Below are positions 1 to 6,620 of a stretch of 7,470 bases of DNA, piece after piece (the first letter of the stretch is position 1; every line of letters starts with the position of its first letter). Made by a program: the position numbers and the translations under genes. The stretch spans positions 1-7,470 of the forward strand of contig CAMKTI010000086.1 in assembly GCA_946415665.1 (NCBI GenBank), given 5' to 3'. This DNA is from an uncultured Clostridia bacterium. GTDB lineage: Bacteria > Bacillota > Clostridia > Lachnospirales > CAMVHY01. The notes beneath the pieces were generated by a model that searched no databases, had not been told where the DNA came from, and saw only the letters and a program-made list of their open reading frames with translations.

Positions 1-1
1 T

Positions 2-268
2 AATGCATACAATAAGAAATTAGATTATGATGATTTATCAAAACTTTGTAAGTTATGTGATGATAAGTTAGATCAAAGTGGTATGCAGTGTATATATAAA
101 TCCAGTGAAAAAGAAGTTTTTGGATTTAAATTTGATTTGTCATCTTACAATTACAATCACGGAAATAAATCAATATTTCAAAATAAATCAAATCTTGGCT
201 GCCAATTTAATTGTGATCTCCCATCTTGCGATAATCAGGATTATAAATTAGACGAAGATGAAAAGTAG
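2..268 (+). CDS. 3' end of an unrecognised gene (C-terminal 88 residues)
   Basis: The reading frame is open from the first complete codon of the window to a TAG stop, so this is the C-terminal end of a longer gene that starts outside the window. The first in-frame ATG, at 83, has no ribosome binding site and is probably internal. The visible 88 residues are hydrophilic and rich in Asn, Lys, Asp and Tyr. They have a cysteine pair near the start (LCKLC), three further cysteines in a short stretch (GCQFNCDLPSC) and an acidic end (KLDEDEK). I see no membrane segment and recognise no family. The composition resembles the C-terminal part of the large coiled-coil gene downstream, which also has a two-cysteine stretch (NCEPDC) before an acidic Asn-rich tail, and both genes end in very similar terminators. 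They may be diverged relatives, but this is inference; only the end of one is visible. Confidence 0.6.
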   Translation, partial: NAYNKKLDYDDLSKLCKLCDDKLDQSGMQCIYKSSEKEVFGFKFDLSSYNYNHGNKSIFQNKSNLGCQFNCDLPSCDNQDYKLDEDEK

Positions 269-342
269 AACTTTTTGCTAAAAATTTAATTTTTGTCCTT
301 TTTAGACTGTGCTTTGAAATTGAAATCAACAAGCAAAATAAG

Positions 343-372
343 AAAAGAGCCTAAAAAATCAGGTTCTTTTTT
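343..372 (+). terminator. Intrinsic terminator after the partial gene
   Basis: Left arm AAAAGAGCCT (343-352) pairs with AGGTTCTTTT (361-370), with one G-U pair, around the 8-base loop AAAAAATC. The right arm runs directly into a T-tract. It lies 74 bases after the TAG stop and so probably ends the upstream transcript. The 16 bases AAAAGAGCCTAAAAAA recur exactly in the terminator of the next gene on the same strand. Confidence 0.75.
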
Positions 373-442
373 ATTTTATTTCAAATGTTAAATTTAATTG
401 TCACAAAAAAATAAAATCACAAATCTTAATCAAAATCAAGAC

Positions 443-471
443 TTGACAAATATATTTTTTTAATATAAAAT
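443..471 (+). promoter_or_regulatory. Sigma-A-type promoter of the coiled-coil gene
   Basis: A perfect -35 box TTGACA (443-448) is followed, after 17 bases, by the -10-like TAAAAT (466-471). The overlapping alternative TATAAA (464-469) would have a 15-base spacer. The spacer is T-rich. Transcription would start near 478, giving a leader of about 65 bases. The promoter lies downstream of the preceding terminator, so the large gene is probably transcribed on its own. The -35 match is the main evidence; AT-rich -10 matches are common by chance here. Confidence 0.6.
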
Positions 472-477
472 AAAAGA

Positions 478-497
478 GTATTTGTAAATACATATTT
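478..497 (+). promoter_or_regulatory. Overlapping AT dyads at the predicted transcription start
   Basis: GTATTT-GT-AAATAC (478-491) is a perfect 6+6 inverted repeat. It overlaps a second one, AAATA-CA-TATTT (486-497). Both lie at the start expected from the TTGACA promoter, a place where repressors often bind. Short AT dyads are frequent in such DNA, so the operator reading is tentative. Confidence 0.25.
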
Positions 498-530
498 GTT
501 GCTAATTTTATTTTTTATTTTTTTTTATTT

Positions 531-538
531 AAAGGAGA
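531..538 (+). promoter_or_regulatory. Ribosome binding site that fixes the start of the coiled-coil gene
   Basis: AAAGGAGA lies five bases before ATG 544. It decides against the upstream in-frame TTG at 496, which has no such site and would add a short hydrophobic stretch that could be mistaken for a signal peptide. Confidence 0.8.
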
Positions 539-543
539 TTAAA

Positions 544-3500
544 ATGCAAGAGAAAAAAATAACGTCAACAAATGTGGATGACAATATGCTTCGCAAGGAA
601 GAAGCATTTATAAGTGAGACTTATAAGCAAATTATCGGATTAAGAGAAGACATTATAAATTCAAATTTGACGATTGAATTTTTGCGAGCTAGATTGAAAC
701 AATTTGGAATAAAAGTACCGAGAGCTTTAGATGTAATATCGGAATCAGTTATCGACGCATTTGTAGAAACTAATTTCGTTAGTACAGATAACCGTATTGA
801 AGATTTAGAACAAATTGCGAAAAATGCTACATTTGAGTTAAATAGTTTAAAAGATATTATTAAAATACAAAAAGATAAAATAAAACAACTTCAAGATATC
901 TTGGATCAAAATTTATCAAACAAAATAGATAAAATAGAACAAAATAATGAAAGAATTGAAACATTGAGTTCTCAATTAAAAAAGCTAAACGTACAGTTAT
1001 CAGACGATTTGACAAAAAAGAGCGAAATCCAATTTTCAGAACCTAATAATTTGTCGATTGATACACTTGATATCCAAAAGCTTGGTGATATTTTAAAACA
1101 AAAATCAACACAAATAAATAATCTGCAAGAAATAATAAAAAAACAAGATAATCAAATAACAAAGCTAACAGAGTTAATTAATAAAAAGTTACCTACAGAA
1201 ATAAAGCAAAAGAATATAGAAATTGAAAATTTGAATAAAATTGTTAAAAATAATAATAAAAAAATTGAAATGTTGGTTTCTGAATTAAAAGAACTAAACA
1301 TACAGTTGTCAAGCGATTTGACAAAAAAGAGCGAAATTCCAGCGCCAAAATTTGGCGATTATTCTCCTGAGACCATTTTGAAGATAAGATCAGACCAAAT
1401 AAATAATTTACAAGAAATAATAAAAAAACAGGATAATCAAATAACACAGCTAATTGGTAAAGAGTTATCTACAGAAACACAACACAAAAATATAGAGATT
1501 GAAAATTTGAATAAAACTGTAAAAGATAATAATAAAAAAATTGAAATGTTGGTTTCTGAATTAAAAGAACTAAACATACAGTTGTCAAGCGATTTGACAA
1601 AAAAGAGCGAAATTCCAGCGCCAAAATTTGGCGATTATTCTCCTGAGACCATTTTGAAGATAAGATCAGACCAAATAAATAATTTACAAGAAATAATAAA
1701 AAAACAGGATAATCAAATAACACAATTATCTGCAGAATTAGATTCTATAAAATCAAATTTGGTGGAGCAAGCAAAGGAAAAATATAGTCAATTAACTTCT
1801 CTAAAACAAGTTGTTGAAAAAAATAATAGAAAGATTGAGTTCTTTATTAACTTATTTAAGAGTAATAAATATCTTGAACTGCCAAAAGATTTAGTTGCAA
1901 CTAGCAAAATTGAGGATTTTAAATTAGAATTTGATGAAAAAGAACAAGATGTCGTAAAATTTTATAGTGATGTATTACAAAGATATTCTCTCTATGTAGA
2001 TGTTATAAAAAAACAAAATGATCAGATTAATAAACTCAAAGATATAACAAGCCAAACAATTGAGAATTTATACGAATGTGATACAATAAGTTTTCGCGCT
2101 TTAAGTATTACTGAGGTAAGAGAGACAATGAATTTGCAAAACCTAACAGTAAATGCAGAAAATGAAAAACATTTGACACAACAATTAATTAATAATTATA
2201 AATTAAATCCTTCGGATGTTATAAAACTTGAAAATATGGCAAAAGATATTTTAAATGACGAGAAAATTTCATTTGTAATCAATCAGTTTAATACTGATAA
2301 AAAAAAATTTTTTAAAACAAAAATTGAGTCGGATAATGCCAGATATGATGATTGGTTTTATAATAAAAACTTCTTGTGGAGTGATTTAATTGATTTAATT
2401 GATAATAAAAATGGGATGGAAACGTACGATATATTACAAAAAATACACAAAAATAGTGATTATGATACAGATATTTTTGATATATCTGAGTATCCTCTGT
2501 TTCTTTTTGCGTATTTAATAAGTATGTCAGATAATTATCAAGAGTATAGTGAAATTATAAATAGAATGGTGGCAAATAACAAAGATTTAGAAAAGATTTT
2601 TAACGCATTACAGTCAATTATTGTTATTGCTGATCCGAATCTTACCAAGGATCGAACAATGTTGAATGAAATTGGTTGTGCTGATCAGAAGTTGATAGAT
2701 TTTTCATCGTTATGTAAAAGAGCTCAATTCATAACCGCCCAATATTTCAACAATATATCTTCTAACATTGAATCCATGCAAGATAAATGTAGGCTAGATG
2801 AGTACAAAAATGATATAAAAAGTGCAAAAAATATAGATAATGAAATATCAGAGCTAGAAGAAAAAGAAAATGAAATACGAAAAGCTAAACTGCTAAATAA
2901 CATCATAAAACTGAAATATAAAGATACAGAGAAGTCAATAACACTTGATGAATTAATAAATGGTATTTCATATAATTCTGCGGCAGTCTATCAACTTAAA
3001 AAATCAGATAGAAATTTATTAAATATGCTCGATGATGAATTAAACAAATTTAAATATGCAATGAATAATAAGATCAACGAAGCGAACATGAAACAATGTG
3101 CCAACAGCGCCAAAAATAATTTCATTAATAGTGAAGAATTTAATAATTTAAAAACAGAAGATAAATTGTATCAAAATCTTATTTCCGAGAATCAAAATTT
3201 AATGACAAGATATAGTGATCAAGATAAGATAAATGATATCGAAGGGAACAAAATGTTAATCAATATATTAAAAAAAGAATTGGGATTAGGAGATATAAAA
3301 AAACGTAATTTGTTTGACAAAATAATAAAAAATAAAAATTGTGAGCCGGATTGTTTTAACATTGATAAGCTTGGCGATCAAATTTTAGATAGTGAAGATA
3401 ATAATCTACAAATAAATAATGACAATAGCAATGGGATGTACAATCAAAATAAAATATCAAATGATGAGCCATTCCCTTTTGAAGATGGGAATAATAACAA

Positions 3501-3717
3501 TAAAGTTGACGAAATGTCACAAGAACTCGTTGAAAATCCTTTTCAAGATATAAATAATGACAATAGCTTTAAAGTAGAATTTAGTCAAGTTATGAATTTA
3601 AAACAAAACAATGTCGATACAAAGCAAAGTTTGCTTGATAAAGTTAATAGTGCACAAAGCAATAGTAATATTCCAGATATGAACAATGATGCCGACGACA
3701 AATTTCCTTTTGTGTAG
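544..3717 (+). CDS. Large repeat-containing coiled-coil protein of unknown function
   Basis: This 1057-residue protein is one that I do not recognise. With the start at ATG 544 it has no signal peptide or membrane segment, so it is predicted to be cytoplasmic unless exported by an unusual route. Residues about 35-505 hold some five degenerate units of 90-100 residues. Each has a helix like NNKKIExLxxELKxLxIxL, a linker containing SDLTKKSEI in the better-conserved copies, and a helix like LQEIIKKQDNQITxL. Heptad-like Leu/Ile spacing suggests coiled coils. Units starting at residues 223 and 315 are almost identical. Residues about 510-735 are non-repetitive, helical and unfamiliar (WFYNKNFLWSDLIDLID region). 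A second coiled coil spans about 739-800. The last 120 residues are Asn/Asp-rich and acidic, with a cysteine pair (933, 937) and the motifs FPF (977-979), NPF (998-1000) and a terminal KFPFV. No Walker or other enzyme motif is visible. A structural, scaffold or host-interaction role is possible but unproven. Confidence 0.85.
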   Translation: MQEKKITSTNVDDNMLRKEEAFISETYKQIIGLREDIINSNLTIEFLRARLKQFGIKVPRALDVISESVIDAFVETNFVSTDNRIEDLEQIAKNATFELNSLKDIIKIQKDKIKQLQDILDQNLSNKIDKIEQNNERIETLSSQLKKLNVQLSDDLTKKSEIQFSEPNNLSIDTLDIQKLGDILKQKSTQINNLQEIIKKQDNQITKLTELINKKLPTEIKQKNIEIENLNKIVKNNNKKIEMLVSELKELNIQLSSDLTKKSEIPAPKFGDYSPETILKIRSDQINNLQEIIKKQDNQITQLIGKELSTETQHKNIEIENLNKTVKDNNKKIEMLVSELKELNIQLSSDLTKKSEIPAPKFGDYSPETILKIRSDQINNLQEIIKKQDNQITQLSAELDSIKSNLVEQAKEKYSQLTSLKQVVEKNNRKIEFFINLFKSNKYLELPKDLVATSKIEDFKLEFDEKEQDVVKFYSDVLQRYSLYVDVIKKQNDQINKLKDITSQTIENLYECDTISFRALSITEVRETMNLQNLTVNAENEKHLTQQLINNYKLNPSDVIKLENMAKDILNDEKISFVINQFNTDKKKFFKTKIESDNARYDDWFYNKNFLWSDLIDLIDNKNGMETYDILQKIHKNSDYDTDIFDISEYPLFLFAYLISMSDNYQEYSEIINRMVANNKDLEKIFNALQSIIVIADPNLTKDRTMLNEIGCADQKLIDFSSLCKRAQFITAQYFNNISSNIESMQDKCRLDEYKNDIKSAKNIDNEISELEEKENEIRKAKLLNNIIKLKYKDTEKSITLDELINGISYNSAAVYQLKKSDRNLLNMLDDELNKFKYAMNNKINEANMKQCANSAKNNFINSEEFNNLKTEDKLYQNLISENQNLMTRYSDQDKINDIEGNKMLINILKKELGLGDIKKRNLFDKIIKNKNCEPDCFNIDKLGDQILDSEDNNLQINNDNSNGMYNQNKISNDEPFPFEDGNNNNKVDEMSQELVENPFQDINNDNSFKVEFSQVMNLKQNNVDTKQSLLDKVNSAQSNSNIPDMNNDADDKFPFV
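1210..1485 (+). repeat. Tandem repeat unit A (276 bp) inside the coiled-coil gene
   Basis: This is the first of two adjacent 276-bp units, encoding 92 residues from KNIEIENLNK to TETQH. Bases 1250-1448 are identical, base for base, to 1526-1724 (199 bp). The 40 bases before the identical block differ at only five positions between the units, while the last part of the unit has diverged. An older relative of the unit lies upstream (about 930-1209) and another downstream (about 1780-2060). These are recognisable mainly at the protein level. Confidence 0.93.
1486..1761 (+). repeat. Tandem repeat unit B (276 bp), near-identical to unit A
   Basis: This is the second 276-bp unit, in frame with the first. 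Its core 1526-1724 matches 1250-1448 exactly, synonymous positions included, so sequence constraint on the protein cannot explain the match. It points to recent duplication or gene conversion. After 1724 the unit departs into the sequence that leads to the downstream degenerate repeat. Confidence 0.93.
3412..3567 (+). repeat. 18-bp direct repeat in the acidic tail of the coiled-coil gene
   Basis: ATAAATAATGACAATAGC occurs at 3412-3429 and again at 3550-3567, a distance of 138 bp (46 codons). It encodes INNDNS at residues 957 and 1003. An FPF-containing segment follows each copy (977-979 and 1054-1056), so the tail may be two very degenerate copies of a roughly 46-55 residue unit. Confidence 0.6.
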
Positions 3718-3735
3718 ATAGAAACAATTACAACC

Positions 3736-3771
3736 AAAAGAGCCTAAAAAAAATTAGGCTCTTCTTTTTTT
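3736..3771 (+). terminator. Terminator between convergent genes, overlapping the plsY stop
   Basis: Arms AAGAGCCTAA (3738-3747) and TTAGGCTCTT (3754-3763) pair perfectly over 10 bp around a six-A loop. A C and seven Ts follow, a strong intrinsic terminator for the + strand gene that ends 20 bases earlier. On the - strand the same stem is followed by only TTTT GG, so termination of plsY is probably weaker. The plsY stop codon (3744-3746) lies inside the left arm, and its last codons lie in the loop, right arm and T-tract. Confidence 0.85.
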
Positions 3772-4322
3772 ATGATTCTCAAAATATTTTTTCTGTGTTG
3801 CCAAAAAGATAAAATCGCAATTACAATAAATAAAATTAATATCTCAAAATTACTTTTTTTAAAAAAAACAATCGGCATACTCAGTGCTAATAATAATGAC
3901 CCGACAGAAATTTTATGCGAGATTAAAATTGCGACTAGACCAAAAAAATAACAAACAAATGCCAATCTCCAATCAAAAATTAAAATTAATCCAATCAAAC
4001 ATGCAATTCCTTTCCCGCCTTTAAAATTTAAAAAAACAGGGAAATCATGTCCGGCAATTACTCCTAATCCGCTCCAAATTCCCGCTAAATCACTTCCAAA
4101 AAAATATCTTGCCAATAAATACCCAAAAATAGCTTTTAAAATATCTAAAATAAATACTGCAAATCCAAACTTAAATCCTAAAACGCGATTTGCATTTGTC
4201 GCTCCTAAATTTCCGCTGCCATATTTTCTGATATCAGGTTTTTTAAAAATTTTGCCTAAAACATAAGCCGTTTGGAAACAACCAAAAATATATCCGATTA
4301 AAAAACAATATAATCTAAACAT
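3744..4322 (-). CDS. plsY: Glycerol-3-phosphate acyltransferase PlsY
   Basis: PlsY is a membrane enzyme that moves the acyl group from acyl-phosphate to glycerol-3-phosphate, the first step of phospholipid synthesis in most Gram-positive bacteria. The family motifs are all present: GSGNLGATN near residue 35, GHDFPVFLNFKGGKG near 91-105, and HRKNI near the end. About five to six hydrophobic segments fit the usual fold. I start at ATG 4322 (192 residues). This aligns with the usual N-terminus and leaves GGGG (4333-4336) at a workable distance, whereas GTG 4331, three codons earlier, has that sequence one base away. The gene follows der by 23 bases and is probably co-transcribed with it. Its 3' end is embedded in the terminator shared with the convergent coiled-coil gene. 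The family call is secure; the exact start is less so. Confidence 0.95.
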   Translation of the reverse strand: MFRLYCFLIGYIFGCFQTAYVLGKIFKKPDIRKYGSGNLGATNANRVLGFKFGFAVFILDILKAIFGYLLARYFFGSDLAGIWSGLGVIAGHDFPVFLNFKGGKGIACLIGLILIFDWRLAFVCYFFGLVAILISHKISVGSLLLALSMPIVFFKKSNFEILILFIVIAILSFWQHRKNILRIIKKEEPNFF

Positions 4323-4345
4323 ACGACTCACGCCCCAAAAAATAT

Positions 4346-5686
4346 TTAATCAGTTTTGCTTTTTATTACAAACTTTATTGGCACTCCAACAAAACCAAAT
4401 GCTTTTCTAATCTGATTCTCTAAATATCTTTTATAAGAAAAATGCATCAGCTCAACATCATTTACGAATAATTTAAAAGTTGGCGGACAAATATTTGTTT
4501 GTGTCGCATAATAAATTTTTAATTGCTTTCCTTTTCCAAGTTTTGGCGGATTCATTGCTACAGATTCAATCAATACTTCATTTAAAATTCCCGTTTTGAT
4601 TCTTAAATTATTATTTTCCCAAACCATTTTTATCAAATCAAAAATTTTATTTAACCTTTGCCCTGTCAATGCCGAAACAAAAATTTTTTGCGTATACGAC
4701 ATATAACTCAATTTATTATTTATCTTATCCAAAAAAATATTTACGGTTTTATCATTTTTTTCTATTTTATCCCATTTATTTATTACAACTATTACAGGCT
4801 TAAAATTATCGTGTGCAATCCCGGCAATTTTTGTATCCTGCTCGCAAATATTTTCTTCTGCATCAATTACTAACAAACAAATATCCGCTCGCTCAATCGA
4901 ATCAATCGCTCGAATCACACTATAATACTCTAAATCTTGTTTCACTTTGCTTTTTTTTCTAATTCCTGCCGTATCTATAAAAATATATCCTTGTCCATCA
5001 TATTTAAAAAAACTATCAATTGCGTCACGCGTCGTTCCAGAAATATTATTTACTATCGAACGATTTTCTCCCAAAATTTTATTCACAATCGATGACTTTC
5101 CAACGTTTGGTTTTCCAACAATCGCAACTTTTATTACATTTTCTTTTTTCTCATCAAAATTACCCACAAAATCAAGATTATTTATTATTTCATCCAATAA
5201 ATCTCCCAAACCAGAATTATTTTCCGCCGAAATTGCAATTGGCTCTCCAAAACCTAATTTATAAAATTCATATATTAAATTTTTGTCGCGCGAAAAACTA
5301 TCAATTTTGTTTACCACCAACAAAATTTTTTTTGTCTTAAAATTTAATCTTAAATAATTCGCTATCTCCAAATCTAAATTTATTAATCCTTCTCGTCCGT
5401 CGACAACAAATAAAATCAAATCACATAATTCAACAGCAATTTTTGCTTGCTCAAAAACAGATTTAATAATAAATTCCTGCGAGTTTAATTCAAGTCCACC
5501 CGTATCAATCAAGATAAATTTTTTGCCCGTCCATTCAATTTCAGAATAAATTCTGTCGCGAGTAACTCCTGGCGTATCTTTTACAATCGAAATTTTTCTG
5601 CCAGCAATTTTATTAAACAAACTTGATTTTCCAACATTAGGTCGACCAATTATTGCAACCGTTGGTCTTTTTTTATTTTTATCCAT
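4346..5686 (-). CDS. der: Ribosome-assembly GTPase Der (EngA)
   Basis: Der is an essential GTPase with two tandem G domains that acts in maturation of the 50S ribosomal subunit. The 446-residue product has the first G domain with GRPNVGKS (14-21), DTGG (61-64), NKID (126-129) and SAE (153-155). The second has GKPNVGKS (191-198), DTAG (238-241), NKWD (303-306) and SAL (338-340). A C-terminal KH-like domain follows (about 361-446; PPKLGKGKQLKIYYATQ, then PPTFKLFVN and FSYKRYLEN). Length is normal for the family. I chose ATG 5686 because GGAG (5697-5700) lies 10 bases upstream and the protein then begins just before the first G domain. An in-frame TTG at 5773 would add 29 residues not seen in the family. 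A terminator lies upstream, so der needs its own promoter. Only a weak candidate is visible (TTGATC at 5738-5743, with TGTAAA 17 bases on). Confidence 0.97.
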   Translation of the reverse strand: MDKNKKRPTVAIIGRPNVGKSSLFNKIAGRKISIVKDTPGVTRDRIYSEIEWTGKKFILIDTGGLELNSQEFIIKSVFEQAKIAVELCDLILFVVDGREGLINLDLEIANYLRLNFKTKKILLVVNKIDSFSRDKNLIYEFYKLGFGEPIAISAENNSGLGDLLDEIINNLDFVGNFDEKKENVIKVAIVGKPNVGKSSIVNKILGENRSIVNNISGTTRDAIDSFFKYDGQGYIFIDTAGIRKKSKVKQDLEYYSVIRAIDSIERADICLLVIDAEENICEQDTKIAGIAHDNFKPVIVVINKWDKIEKNDKTVNIFLDKINNKLSYMSYTQKIFVSALTGQRLNKIFDLIKMVWENNNLRIKTGILNEVLIESVAMNPPKLGKGKQLKIYYATQTNICPPTFKLFVNDVELMHFSYKRYLENQIRKAFGFVGVPIKFVIKSKTD

Positions 5687-5723
5687 AAATTCTTTACTCC
5701 GATATTTTTTAATTTTTACATTC

Positions 5724-5768
5724 AAAAAAAAATAACCGATCAACATTTTAACAACGTAATCGATTATT
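5724..5768 (-). terminator. Intrinsic terminator after the nucleotidyltransferase gene
   Basis: Read on the - strand, AATAATCGATTA (5768-5757) pairs with TGATCGGTTATT (5742-5731) over 12 bp with two G-U pairs around a 14-base loop. Seven more Ts follow (5730-5724). On the + strand the two G-U pairs become A-C mismatches, so the structure belongs to the - strand transcript. It lies 32 bases past the nucleotidyltransferase stop and separates that gene from der. Confidence 0.7.
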
Positions 5769-5800
5769 TCCAAACCGTTTCAAGTTAAATTTAATTTCTA

Positions 5801-6559
5801 TTATGACAACACATTAATCGCAAATTTTTTCTGCACTTCCATATAAGCTTCCGGAGTTCCTATGTCATAACATTCTCCATTCATTTTATAAATATAAACA
5901 TCTTGTTTTTTATAAAGCCATTGCAAAAAAAATCCCGGTGCATCAGGAATATTTCCATCATCCAAATATTTTTTTATTAATTTTAACGTCTGCTTTTTAT
6001 AAATATAATTCGCATAAACAACTAAATTTGATTTTGGTTCTTCCGGTTTCTCACACAAATCAATTAATTTATTATTTTTATCTGTCAAAGCAATTGCAAA
6101 ACGTTTTAAAAATTCTTTTGGCTGACTTTCAAATTCTTTCGCACAAGCACAATCTTTTTTTATTTCACGCGCAAAATTATAAAACTCTCTTAAATCAAAC
6201 GTAAAAAAATTATCACCCGCAATAACTATTATGTCATCGTTTATATTTTCTTCTTCGATTACAAAATTTATATCGCCAATCGCACCTTTTTTATTTTGAT
6301 TTTCTTCTGAGCCATCATTAATTATTTTAATCGGAATTTTTGATTCATATTTTATTTTTTCATGCCAATCAAAAAAATATTTTGCGAATTTATTATTACT
6401 TACAACATAAATATTATCTATATCCGGCAAATTATTTATTTGTTTCACAATATAACTTGCAATTGGAATATTATTTATTGGCAACAAAGCTTTTGGTCGA
6501 TTAATAGTCAAAGGATACAAACGAGTTGCATAACCTGCTGCCAAAATTATTGCTTTCAT
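5801..6559 (-). CDS. Sugar-1-phosphate nucleotidyltransferase (NDP-sugar pyrophosphorylase family)
   Basis: This 252-residue protein is a nucleotidyltransferase of the glucose-1-phosphate thymidylyltransferase/GlmU-N type, which joins an NTP to a sugar-1-phosphate to make an activated sugar for cell-envelope polymers. The N-terminal signature is clear: LAAGYATRLYPLT (6-18) followed by RPKALLPI (21-28), the nucleotide-binding loop and its lysine. AGDNFF (114-119) holds the metal-binding Asp, and EKP (170-172) and DIGTPE (232-237) are typical of the fold. There is no C-terminal left-handed beta-helix, so it is a single-domain enzyme; the sugar and the nucleotide cannot be named from sequence alone. 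The ATG start is supported by GGAGG (6570-6574) 10 bases upstream. It lies 78 bases downstream of the sigma-factor gene, across a palindrome, and is followed by its own terminator, so it may be transcribed alone. Confidence 0.88.
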   Translation of the reverse strand: MKAIILAAGYATRLYPLTINRPKALLPINNIPIASYIVKQINNLPDIDNIYVVSNNKFAKYFFDWHEKIKYESKIPIKIINDGSEENQNKKGAIGDINFVIEEENINDDIIVIAGDNFFTFDLREFYNFAREIKKDCACAKEFESQPKEFLKRFAIALTDKNNKLIDLCEKPEEPKSNLVVYANYIYKKQTLKLIKKYLDDGNIPDAPGFFLQWLYKKQDVYIYKMNGECYDIGTPEAYMEVQKKFAINVLS

Positions 6560-6576
6560 AAATTTATTTCCTCCGT

Positions 6577-6620
6577 AAAAAAAAAATTTTTATATAACCA
6601 CATGTGTAATTATATAAAAA
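6577..6620 (-). promoter_or_regulatory. Nested palindrome between the sigma factor and nucleotidyltransferase genes: terminator or promoter/operator
   Basis: TTTTTATATAA (6587-6597) and TTATATAAAAA (6610-6620) form a perfect 11-bp inverted repeat. Between them lies an 8-bp palindrome, CACATGTG (6599-6606). Read on the - strand, the repeat is followed by ten Ts (6586-6577), so it could end the sigma-factor transcript. The same strand also shows a perfect -10 box TATAAT (6614-6609), though the -35 region is poor (TTTAAA at 6637-6632). With that promoter, CACATGTG would sit close to the transcription start like an operator. No other promoter for the nucleotidyltransferase fits in the 27 bases between the palindrome and its start codon. 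Both readings are possible. Confidence 0.5.

Noticed and set aside
496..543. TTG-initiated N-terminal extension of the coiled-coil protein that resembles a signal peptide (LLILFFIFFYL)
   Set aside because: There is no ribosome binding site before TTG 496, whereas AAAGGAGA lies at ideal distance from ATG 544. The hydrophobic residues come from a T-rich leader.
1244..1723. Two nearly identical open frames on the - strand (1244-1447 and 1469-1723)
   Set aside because: They are the reverse complement of the duplicated coiled-coil repeat and have no ribosome binding site of their own. Their similarity only reflects the DNA repeat.
1210..1761. CRISPR-like array
   Set aside because: The repeats are 276 bp long, contiguous and in frame within a coding gene, with no spacers.
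4658..5340. Several + strand open frames of 71-106 codons
   Set aside because: They lie antisense to der, whose frame has every expected motif, and show no recognisable protein features.
5687..5773. 29-residue N-terminal extension of Der from TTG 5773
   Set aside because: It overlaps the intrinsic terminator of the preceding gene, is absent from the family, and GGAG precedes the ATG at 5686.
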